The notes under the pieces: model-generated
Told to the model about the DNA's origin: nothing
What the model saw: the letters and a program-made list of their open reading frames with translations, nothing else
Databases searched by the model: none
DNA from: Pirellulaceae bacterium
Lineage (GTDB): Bacteria > Planctomycetota > Planctomycetia > Pirellulales > Pirellulaceae
Length of the DNA: 61,316 nucleotides
Reading direction: 5' to 3'
NCBI GenBank assembly: GCA_030681235.1
Contig: JAUXWY010000264.1
Span: 1 to 61,316, forward strand
In this document: positions 43,070 to 50,900 of the stretch, one piece after another
Layout of the letters: each line of letters begins with the position of its first letter
Numbering within the stretch: position 1 is the first letter of the stretch
Made by a program: the position numbers and the translations under genes

Positions 43070-44776
43070 TTATTTCGGATTAGCGTTAGAGCCAGGAAGC
43101 GAAAACATCCCTCCGCCAAAACCTCCGCCCATGCCGCCCATGCCGCCCATGCCCGCACTGGCTCGAGTTTCCGGATCACCATTTTCAATTCTTTGCAGCG
43201 TCTTGGTGATCTCGGTATGGACGGATTGTCTTTGACGAATGATCAGCACCATTCGCTCGGTGGAGATGGACGTTGCTCCCTCGCCTTTGACAACTTCGGA
43301 CGGCGATTCCATGGGCACGATCGTTCCAATCGCGTCCGGTCGTTCGGTGGATTGCCACGAATCGGGTGCGATCAATTTTGGCAACTCGGTATGCAAGGCC
43401 CGTGCGACATTGGCATGGAGTCGATAGTACAGCGTCTTGATCGCGTCCTCCGTTTCGCTCGGCACTCGCACCTTCGACTGCCGCAAGGCGAAGCGGTACT
43501 TCTCCAACAGTTCCAACAGAACGTCGTGCTCGGATGGCGTCGCCCAAACGACCATGGTCCCCGGTTTGCCGAAGTCGATGACCGCCTCACCACCGTCTTC
43601 CTCAAAGACACTTGGCATCTGCGATTGAACCGCTTCACGCAAAGCATCCGACTCGCTCATGTCACGACACAAATCACGAACATCGTAAAGAGCCGTGAGC
43701 TGAATTTCGCCACGATCAGGCGCCGTGATCCACAAAACCCCGTCGCGAATTCGCCAACCCAAACCGATTTGTGGCAACAAATAATCGAGAACCGTCTTCA
43801 GCGGCTGCTGACGGATTTGCAAGGTGACCGGTTGCCGATCGCGGACGCGCAGTTGGCGAAGTGCAGGTCGATCCAAGCGCAGATCGGTACCGGACTGAGA
43901 CGCCAAATCCCGGACAACTTCCTCCAACGGCATGTCTTTATATTCAACCGATACCGGAGAGGCCAACTTATCACGCAGCAAGCGGTCGGTGGTCGAAGTA
44001 TCCAACAAAGTCTGCCGACCGTGTTGTGGCAGCCCCGTCAGAAGCCCGCGAATCTTGCGTTGCACAGCGGCGGTGTTTCGGACAAAAATCATATCACCAA
44101 TCAAGTTGATACGACCGTTTCCGCCGCTGTTTTCCCACGAATTCGGTTCGAGCAAGGATTCAATCAATCTTACGATTTGCTTGCCGTTGTAGCCACCGTC
44201 CAATAGTTCGCCTAACAGATAGGGCGTCGTCACCTGGCGTCCATCGACGGCGGCTCGTGTCGTCAAGTACAGAACCTCTCCTTCGTAATACCAGCCGATC
44301 CCCAGCAACCGCAAGCGATCCAAGAGCAAATAGATGGGCTCGTCTTCCAACCAATCAGAAATCGGATCGCTGGTTGAAATTTGTTCATCGTCCAATTCCG
44401 AGTACTGCACCAACACGGTCAATTCCACCTGGGTTCGTAGCCAATCCACCATCTCCCCCAGCGACGCCGAACGCAAATCGACGGACACTTTTTTCGTCAA
44501 CTTCTCGGGCAAGAACTCGGTCGGGTCAACCACTCGTGGTTGATCCGAGATCTCCGGAACCGCGGGCGGGTCCTGGTTGCTGACGGTCGAGGCTGGCGTG
44601 TCCTGATCCTGAGCCGCCAATGTTTCTCGGTCAGTGAGCACCATACCTGCGGCGATGACCCAAGGAGCAACCGCCAAGGGCGCGACAAGAAAATTAGCGA
44701 TCGGAAAACTTGCGACCGCCACCAACCAACACTTCAAAACCGAGCCCACTCGATGAGCAGAGAAATTCCACATCAT
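43070..44776 (-). CDS. Exported protein with two STN/secretin-N-like domains and a Gly-Met-rich tail
   Basis: The 568-aa protein begins with a basic region and hydrophobic segment (about 10-50). Two domains of STN/secretin N0 type follow (about 93-180 and 275-350). Examples are VDLRSASLGEMVDWLRTQVE and VEYKDMPLEEVVRDLASQSG, each ending with a beta hairpin (VLYLTTRA, VLWITAP). A region with YDVRDL follows. The tail is GMGGMGGMGGGFGGGMF. Similar proteins occur in planctomycetes, and no secretin pore domain is visible. I infer a periplasmic protein; its role is unknown. A second start codon lies directly after the first. Confidence 0.75.
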   Translation of the reverse strand: MMWNFSAHRVGSVLKCWLVAVASFPIANFLVAPLAVAPWVIAAGMVLTDRETLAAQDQDTPASTVSNQDPPAVPEISDQPRVVDPTEFLPEKLTKKVSVDLRSASLGEMVDWLRTQVELTVLVQYSELDDEQISTSDPISDWLEDEPIYLLLDRLRLLGIGWYYEGEVLYLTTRAAVDGRQVTTPYLLGELLDGGYNGKQIVRLIESLLEPNSWENSGGNGRINLIGDMIFVRNTAAVQRKIRGLLTGLPQHGRQTLLDTSTTDRLLRDKLASPVSVEYKDMPLEEVVRDLASQSGTDLRLDRPALRQLRVRDRQPVTLQIRQQPLKTVLDYLLPQIGLGWRIRDGVLWITAPDRGEIQLTALYDVRDLCRDMSESDALREAVQSQMPSVFEEDGGEAVIDFGKPGTMVVWATPSEHDVLLELLEKYRFALRQSKVRVPSETEDAIKTLYYRLHANVARALHTELPKLIAPDSWQSTERPDAIGTIVPMESPSEVVKGEGATSISTERMVLIIRQRQSVHTEITKTLQRIENGDPETRASAGMGGMGGMGGGFGGGMFSLPGSNANPK

Positions 44777-45084
44777 GATTCCATCTCCAGAAAACGGCCG
44801 TTAAGAAAACACAACCCCAATCAAATTCGTGCCTGTCGCCCAGTATAGTTGCACTCGAAGAAGAGAGTCAACGAAAAAACGAAAATCCTGAACGACGGGA
44901 ATAGCGGATTCATAATCGTCGTCCCTGTTGTGCGAATATGCACAACAACCGCCGGGACTATGGAGCGAATATGGGATAGCATTCCCGATCTTTCGCGAAA
45001 AACGCCTTGTTGTTCGTTTCGATACTTTGGCATAGGTATTGCACGACAGAGTTGTGTTGACGCTCGTTTTAAGGAATAGCACCG
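44777..45084. other. Intergenic region with a palindrome
   Basis: The 308-bp gap contains a 7+7 inverted repeat at 44927-44946. Otherwise no gene was seen. Confidence 0.5.
44927..44946. promoter_or_regulatory. Palindromic operator candidate
   Basis: GTTGTGCGAATATGCACAAC has perfect 7-bp arms (GTTGTGC/GCACAAC) around six bases. It lies in the divergent region upstream of the STN-domain gene and the small ORF at 45085. No binding protein can be named. Confidence 0.45.
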
Positions 45085-45423
45085 ATGAAGATCCGCGATT
45101 TGGATGCAGACCAAGCCGAAGCGGAACGATTGCAAAAAGTGTTATCGGCTTACAAGATCGTCGACTACACGTTGCCGGTGGTCTACGGATTGAACCGGGC
45201 GGTGACCGAAAAAAAAACGGTTGAAGAGTGGGAGTTGGCACTTCGGCAGTTACTGACCATACAAGTTTACATCCGGCCCGGTTGCTCGAAATGCGTCAAA
45301 GCCAAAGAGTACCTGCCCCAAGGAATTGTCGTGTGGTATGGAGTCCCACAACTCTTTCCGGACGACAGAAATATCGTGAGGAGCGACGATCCCCACTTGG
45401 ACCCTCCGTCCATTGACCGCTAG
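45085..45423 (+). CDS. Small ORF with a glutaredoxin-like CxxC segment, antiparallel to csrA
   Basis: The 112-aa frame is preceded by AAGGA with normal spacing. Residues about 59-77 read IQVYIRPGCSKCVKAKEYLP, matching the glutaredoxin/thioredoxin start (beta strand, P-x-C-x-x-C-x-x-A-K). No remaining glutaredoxin fold follows. From 45250 onward it runs antisense to csrA, whose last ~23 codons are unlike CsrA. It may be a real overlapping gene, a remnant of a glutaredoxin-like gene cut by csrA, or chance. Confidence is low. Confidence 0.35.
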   Translation: MKIRDLDADQAEAERLQKVLSAYKIVDYTLPVVYGLNRAVTEKKTVEEWELALRQLLTIQVYIRPGCSKCVKAKEYLPQGIVVWYGVPQLFPDDRNIVRSDDPHLDPPSIDR

Positions 45424-45492
45424 GATCGTAAGCACGATATCAAACTGCGGCACGCAGATTTGTTCACCGACTTTGCGACTGAGTACGAGCAT
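45250..45492 (-). CDS. csrA: CsrA family translational regulator with C-terminal extension
   Basis: The 80-aa protein begins MLVLSRKVGEQICVPQFDIV and continues RRVQVGIVAPHDISVVRKEL, the CsrA core that dimerises and binds GGA motifs near ribosome sites. ATG 45492 follows GAAGGAG. The core ends near residue 58; the last ~22 residues are an extension absent from usual 61-65-aa CsrA. They are encoded opposite a glutaredoxin-like motif. The gene is last of a minus-strand series (receiver, DUF2934, BON, csrA) with gaps of 35-64 bp, so probably co-transcribed. Confidence 0.92.
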   Translation of the reverse strand: MLVLSRKVGEQICVPQFDIVLTILAVNGRRVQVGIVAPHDISVVRKELWDSIPHDNSLGQVLFGFDAFRATGPDVNLYGQ

Positions 45493-45527
45493 GGTCACTC
45501 CTTCATGAGATCTGGTCTGGCGGCCTT

Positions 45528-45929
45528 TTACTTGGCGGAGGCAAGCTGCCGACGACCCTGAAAATGGAACGACGACTCACCTTCCGCCGCTCGCTCCATG
45601 TCCAACCAGTCCGAGCGAGGCTCCGTCGGTTTGGTGGATGTCTTCGGTTCGCTTATAGAGCCGTCGTTTACCGTGCAGTTATCGTGAAGGTACACGACTT
45701 CGATCCGGTCAATGAATCGATCCACTCCCGCAACCCGCCTGATACATTCGACAGCGACCTGACGCAGGTAATACGCCGACAACGTGCCTTGAACGATCAC
45801 CACCCCTCGCTCCACGCAGATCTCCAACGTCCGAAGAGGCTCGTAGCCCCGTTGGTGAAGCAGATCTCTTACTCGCAGGAACAGATCGCAATCTGCATCA
45901 ACCAAATCCGGCAGTTGAACCAATGACAT
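45528..45929 (-). CDS. BON domain protein
   Basis: The 133-aa protein has a BON domain at about residues 15-75: LFLRVRDLLHQRGYEPLRTL, ICVERGVVIVQGTLSAYYLR, then CIRRVAGVDRFIDRIEV. BON domains bind phospholipid or polymers and occur in stress-response proteins. There is no signal peptide. The C-terminal tail (about 85-133) is polar. AGGAGA precedes ATG 45929. The position between DUF2934 and csrA genes suggests a stress regulon. Confidence 0.88.
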   Translation of the reverse strand: MSLVQLPDLVDADCDLFLRVRDLLHQRGYEPLRTLEICVERGVVIVQGTLSAYYLRQVAVECIRRVAGVDRFIDRIEVVYLHDNCTVNDGSISEPKTSTKPTEPRSDWLDMERAAEGESSFHFQGRRQLASAK

Positions 45930-45992
45930 TAAATTGTCTCCTATCGCGAGAGTGGTTGAATCTTGATTCGAGCAACGTGCGCGACTCTACTG

Positions 45993-46235
45993 CTATCCCA
46001 AAGTGGAATCTCGACCGGACCTCTCGGCCTCAATTTCCCGCTCGGCCTGAAGCCAAAACTCCAGTCCATCTCCCGCCGGACACTCGGCCGCTTCCCACTT
46101 GCTGTGAGCGAGTGCGCGGATCGCTTCCTCGCGGTCTTGGGCGCCGGTTCCCACCATGTTTGCCTTGGGGTCGGCGACGGATGCGTCCTCCGACGTCGCT
46201 CGGTTCGCTGCGCCTTTTAGAATGGTCCTGGGCAT
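45993..46235 (-). CDS. DUF2934 domain protein
   Basis: The 80-aa protein carries REEAIRALAHSKWEAAECPA followed by GDGLEFWLQAEREIEAE, the DUF2934 pattern. The N-terminus is Ala-rich and polar. Function is unknown; such proteins are frequent beside Hsp20, BON and universal stress genes. ATG 46235 is preceded by AGAGGAG. It lies in the csrA series. Confidence 0.85.
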   Translation of the reverse strand: MPRTILKGAANRATSEDASVADPKANMVGTGAQDREEAIRALAHSKWEAAECPAGDGLEFWLQAEREIEAERSGRDSTLG

Positions 46236-46280
46236 GGTCGTTCTCCTCTTGGGTTATTGTTATTGCAACAAATACGGACT

Positions 46281-46652
46281 CTAATTGCCAACCAGACTAC
46301 TGCACGCATGAAAATGCATCAGCAAATCTTGAAGGTGAAACGGCTTTTGAATTCGTGCTACTACCGGCGGGCCAGCAACGAAGGCGCAATGATCCGGAAT
46401 GGCGTCGCTGGAAGTAAGAATCACGGGAATCTCCGACCACCGAGGAACTTTCCGCATGAGTGCTCGGACGCCGTCACTTCCCCCCCAAAGTAGTTCTCGC
46501 TCAAGCACGACGACATTGGGCGGGCTGCGTCGCAGGCCAGCGACAGCCTCCAGCCCGTTCCTGGCGGTTTTGACCTCGTGCCCGTAATGTTCCAGGTAGC
46601 ACTGGGCGATTTCCAACCACGCCTCATCTTTGTCTGCAATCAATACTCGCAT
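46281..46652 (-). CDS. Single-domain receiver-like protein with Glu in place of the phospho-acceptor Asp
   Basis: The 123-aa protein is a stand-alone receiver (MRVLIADKDEAWLEIAQCYL). The acidic pair (D7, D9), the Thr/Ser position (LTSSD) and the Lys (IQKPFH) are kept. The phospho-acceptor position is Glu51, in PPNVVVLERELL. Asp-to-Glu changes can mimic phosphorylation in receivers, so this may be permanently active or phosphorylation-independent. AAAGGAGC precedes ATG 46652. First gene of the series leading to csrA. Confidence 0.82.
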   Translation of the reverse strand: MRVLIADKDEAWLEIAQCYLEHYGHEVKTARNGLEAVAGLRRSPPNVVVLERELLWGGSDGVRALMRKVPRWSEIPVILTSSDAIPDHCAFVAGPPVVARIQKPFHLQDLLMHFHACSSLVGN

Positions 46653-46872
46653 ATCAAGCTCCTTTTGAAATACAGCGAAGCCGCCTAGCCACGAGATAGA
46701 TTATGCCACGCCGACCGACGGTCGGTAATCGAAACGAAAGCCATTTTCTGTATAGAGGATTCCGCCATGCTTTGCCGGCTGCGGCATCGCTACAATCATG
46801 GTGGGTCGGCGGTCAATCCCGACGGAAAACCATATGCCTCGTTAAGATCGAGTTAATTTGGGTGCCAGGCAA
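46653..46872. other. Intergenic region
   Basis: No recognised gene or repeat in these 220 bp. The promoter of the receiver series is presumably here. Confidence 0.4.
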
Positions 46873-47240
46873 ATGAATGAGAGCGCGCATTTTGCCCGTT
46901 TGCGCCAGCAAATGGTTCAACAGCAACTGATCGCTCGGAAAGTATGTTCAGGAGAGCGCATTCCAGTGCTCGCCACGGGCGCTCAGCGCAAGTTGCAGAA
47001 TTTGGGTTGCAAAAACGTGCATGTAACACTTGGCGACGGGACAATTGGTTGCCTAGCGAAGCTCCCTTTGACGCGATGATTGTCACTGCTGGTGGACGTG
47101 AACTGCCAGCGCCGTATGCGGATCAACTCGCAGAAGGCGGACGAATTCTGATACCGATTGGCCCTTCACAGCGCACGCAAGAAATGATGCGATTCACGAA
47201 GCGTCATGGGTGTCTCAGGGCAGAACCACTCGGCCGTTAG
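46873..47240 (+). pseudogene. pcm: Decayed protein-L-isoaspartate O-methyltransferase gene
   Basis: The first frame (ATG 46873) reads ARLRQQMVQQQLIARKVCSG, then jumps to ATGAQRKLQNLGCKNVHVTL and GDGTIG. The family's usual central part, including the S-adenosylmethionine motif GTGSGYQ, is missing. Near 47045 the homologous frame shifts: APFDAMIVTAGGRELPAPYA and GGRILIPIGPS continue in the +1 frame to TAG at 47238. An internal deletion plus a frameshift make it non-functional. It shares a TTAG end with the convergent narL-type gene. Confidence 0.8.
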
Positions 47241-47914
47241 CCGTTCTCCAGCACCCATTGCACGGCGGAGCGGGTGAGTTCACCGGCGTTTTTGAGATTC
47301 AGTTTTCGCTTGATGTTTTCGCGATGGCTATCAATGGTATGGCTGCTAAGGAATAAATCTTCGGCGATTGCGCCAGATGACTTTCCTTCGCCAATCATGC
47401 GAAAGATCTCAATTTCACGTGTGGATAGCCGCTGGCTAGGATCGTTTCCCGTCAGCGGTTTTGCACCCAAGGAAGATTCGATGAGCCGTTCCGCAATCCG
47501 TCGGCTGATGTAACGTTTTCCGTCGAGTACCGTGCGAATCGCAGTAATGATATTTTCTTGTACTTCGCGTTTGTTGATATAGCCCAAAGCTCCGGCGCGC
47601 AAGGCCCGCTCCGCATACAAGTTTTCATCGTAAGCCGTCATGACCAAGGTTTTCACCTTGGGAAAATCATCTTTGATCGCTTTAACCAGTTCCAAGCCGT
47701 GACTATCCACCAAGCCCAAATCCACAATCGCCACATCCGCTGGCACGGTTTTCAGCAGTTGGAGGGCCTCCGTTACATTCGTCGCTTCGCCACACACCAC
47801 CAAGTCAGCATGCTCGGCGATCAATTCCCCTAAGCCGTTCCGAATCAAAGGATGATCATCCACTACCAGAATGCGAGCGACCTTCCCAGAGGTGAGCAAC
47901 TTCTTCTTTGTCAT
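47237..47914 (-). CDS. NarL/FixJ family response regulator
   Basis: The 225-aa protein (ATG 47914, which overlaps the kinase stop as ATGA) has a complete receiver: ILVVDDHPLIRNG, phospho-acceptor in ADVAIVDLGLVD, TLVMTAYDE, and Lys in YINKREVQEN. A LuxR-type HTH follows, with STREIEIFRMIGEGKSSGAI and SSHTIDSHRENIKRKL. It is the likely partner of the histidine kinase encoded directly upstream. As in DevR/DosR-type systems it may control the neighbouring stress genes; that is inference. Confidence 0.93.
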   Translation of the reverse strand: MTKKKLLTSGKVARILVVDDHPLIRNGLGELIAEHADLVVCGEATNVTEALQLLKTVPADVAIVDLGLVDSHGLELVKAIKDDFPKVKTLVMTAYDENLYAERALRAGALGYINKREVQENIITAIRTVLDGKRYISRRIAERLIESSLGAKPLTGNDPSQRLSTREIEIFRMIGEGKSSGAIAEDLFLSSHTIDSHRENIKRKLNLKNAGELTRSAVQWVLENG

Positions 47915-50900
47915 AACGCACGATTCTTTCGTGAAAGAGAACAAGTAACTTGTGTTCCACTTCGTACACCTGGCTTGATATCAAGTGTCGCGCCAATCAA
48001 GCCGGCGCGATACCGCATGATACGGAGTCCCTTGCCAGAAGTATTTTTATCTTTGAGGTCAATTCCAATACCATTGTCAAGCACCACCAGTGCGATACGT
48101 TCAGCGCGACGTTCCAAAACAATTTCGATGGTGGTGGCTCGCCCATGCTTCAAGGCGTTGGTGATCGCCTCTTGTGCGATCCGAAACAAGTGCGTCGCGA
48201 CGAAGTTATCGGCGAGAGCCAGTGGTTCCAGACCGCGAAACCGGCACTCCACACCATACATCTCCTGCGTATTTTCGGCCAACTCGGTGAGCGCGGCGTG
48301 CAATCCCTGCGAATCGATTTCCACCGGGATCAATCCCCGCGCCAACAGGTGGGTGATTTTTGTAACATCGGCCAGTCCCTGGGCGAGACGTTCCGCTTTC
48401 CCGAATTCCGGCCGGGCTTGCTTCTGAAGCACATTCGCCAGCGACTTCGCCAGCATGCCTAATCCCGTTAGTTGCTGCTGCACATTGTCGTGTAGTTCCT
48501 GGCCGATGCGACGATCCTGTTCTGCCGCGATCTCCAGGACGTGCTTTTGCAGTTCCGTACGGTCGGAAATGTCACGAATGATTCCCGTGAACGTTCGCGA
48601 ATGATCGACTTCACTCACTGCTAAATCCATCGGAAATATCGATCCATCTTTGCGCTCCCCCAAAACTTCGCGTCCAATCCCAATGATCTTGGCTTCGCCT
48701 GTTTGAATGTAACGGGCTAAATAGGAATCGTGTTCCTCCCGAAACGGGGAAGGCATGAGCATGTTGACATTCTTCCCCAACATTTCCTCGGCCGAATAAC
48801 CAAAAAGACGTTCGGTGGAGCGGTTTATTAAAGTAATCGTACCACGCGCATCGATGGTGATGATGGCATCGGCCGCAGTATTCAGAATGGCACTTAGTTG
48901 TTCTTCTCTTGCTCGTGCCAGTGCTTCAGCGCGCTTCAACTCCGTAATATTACGATGGGCAATGACCACACCACCTCCTGGAGAATCGATCGGAGTGACG
49001 CTCAGAATAAACCACAGTTGTTGCTGGCCGGAGTGACAGGGATACTCCAGCTGAAACTCCGACGACGAATGATTGAGTATCGCTTGGATGCCTTCCAGTG
49101 CCTCTGCCGCAAAGGCATCTCCCGCGGAACTTGATTTTCGACACACCTCCAAATAATTCGCGCCTACTCCGACTCGTTCCAATCTCTCGGCCTGATTTTC
49201 TCGGGCAAATCGCTCCCAGGCTGCATTGACTCGGACGATGGTGCCCTGGGAATCCAGCAACGCGACATGAGCACTTAAGGCATCAATAATGGAGCGGGCC
49301 AGCTCTTCTTGATATTTCAAATTTGCTTCCGCTCGTTTTCTTGCACTAATATCGCGATGAATCGAAACGAAGTGGGTGCGTTTTCCTTGGGCATTGAACA
49401 AGGGAGTTATAAATAATTCCGCATCGTAAGTTGAGCCATCTTTGCGGTAATTCTTCAGCTCCACCGCGCAGCAGTGGTTGGTAGCGAGATTCTGTTTGAT
49501 CTTAGAGAGTGGCTCTTTTTGGCTTTCTGGGCCTTGTAACATTCGTGGCGTTTGTCCAATCAATTCCTCCGCCGAATAGCCCGTAATCCGACATAATGCT
49601 TCGTTGACAAACACAATTTGTGGGCCCGGCCAATCCACACTATTGCCGGCAATCAGCACACCCTCTCCCAAATGGGATACCGCTTCTGCCAGGAGCCTGA
49701 ATTGCTGTGTTTGTTCCGCGACCCGCAGTTCCAGTGTTTGATTGACTTGCTCCAGTGAGCGCGCCAAGAAATTTCGCTCGGAAATATCTCGTTCGGTTGT
49801 CGCGACACCCATCAGTTCCCCGTGTTCGTTGCGATACGCGGTAACCGTGAGTTCCATATCCCGCAGTTGGCCATCTTTGGCAAGGCGCTGTGTCTCAAAT
49901 TTGCCAACGGCTTCATTTTTCAACAAGCTCTGCACGTAATCCCAAGCTTCTGCACGTTTCCCTTCCGGCACGATATCGCGAATGTTCATGCGGAGCGCCG
50001 CGGGTTCGGAATAGCCATACAGACGTTTCGCGCCACGATTCCAAGCGAGGATACGTCCCTCGAAGTCATGCACGATGATGGCGTCGTTGGCATCCAACAA
50101 TACGGCGGCCAGACGACGTGCCCTCGTTTCCGCCAAGAGACGGTCCGTTATATCGAAGAATGTAATCACCACGCCATCGATGCGTTGATCACCCGTGCGA
50201 TAAGGTAAAATGCGGCGTAGGTAACATTGTGGGCCGCGTTCATCATGGTCAGATTTGGTGGGAACGTTTTTCTGACCCGCTTCCGCCAACTGCCAACTCA
50301 GGCGAGTCGCTTCGTTCTTTGTCCAAACTTCCTTTTCCCGGGGAACCTTTTTTTCGAGTACCGCGCGACAATCTTCCAACAGTGATCCATCGTCGAATTT
50401 GAGTGACAAATCACTAATGGGACGATCCACATCCGAATCTCGCAAATTCAACAATCTGGCTACGTAGGGCGTGAATCGTTGAATACGCAATTGTGTATCT
50501 AAAAATAAGGTGGCCACTTCGCTGCTGGCCATCAGGTTGGTGAGATCGGAGTTGGAGCGATCCAACTCCTCCACACTTTCCTGCAATTGACTGTTCACGG
50601 TACTCAGTTCTTCATTTAACGATTGCAGCTCTTCCTTAGAGGATTCCAATTCCTCATTTGCAGATTGTAACTCCTCGTTCATCGACATGACTTCCTCGTT
50701 GGAAGCCTTCAATTCCTCGGTGGAACTTTCGTATTCCTCGATCGTGCTTTGCAAGTCTTCCCGTGTGAATTTCAATTCCTCTTCCAAGTGCCGTAACAAA
50801 TGTGATTCGATTTCATCGGAGGGGTTGACGGAAGCCAATCCTGCAACTGCTATTGCTTCACTCATCGCGTGGTCTTGAAAGGTCACCAACAATAAACCGG

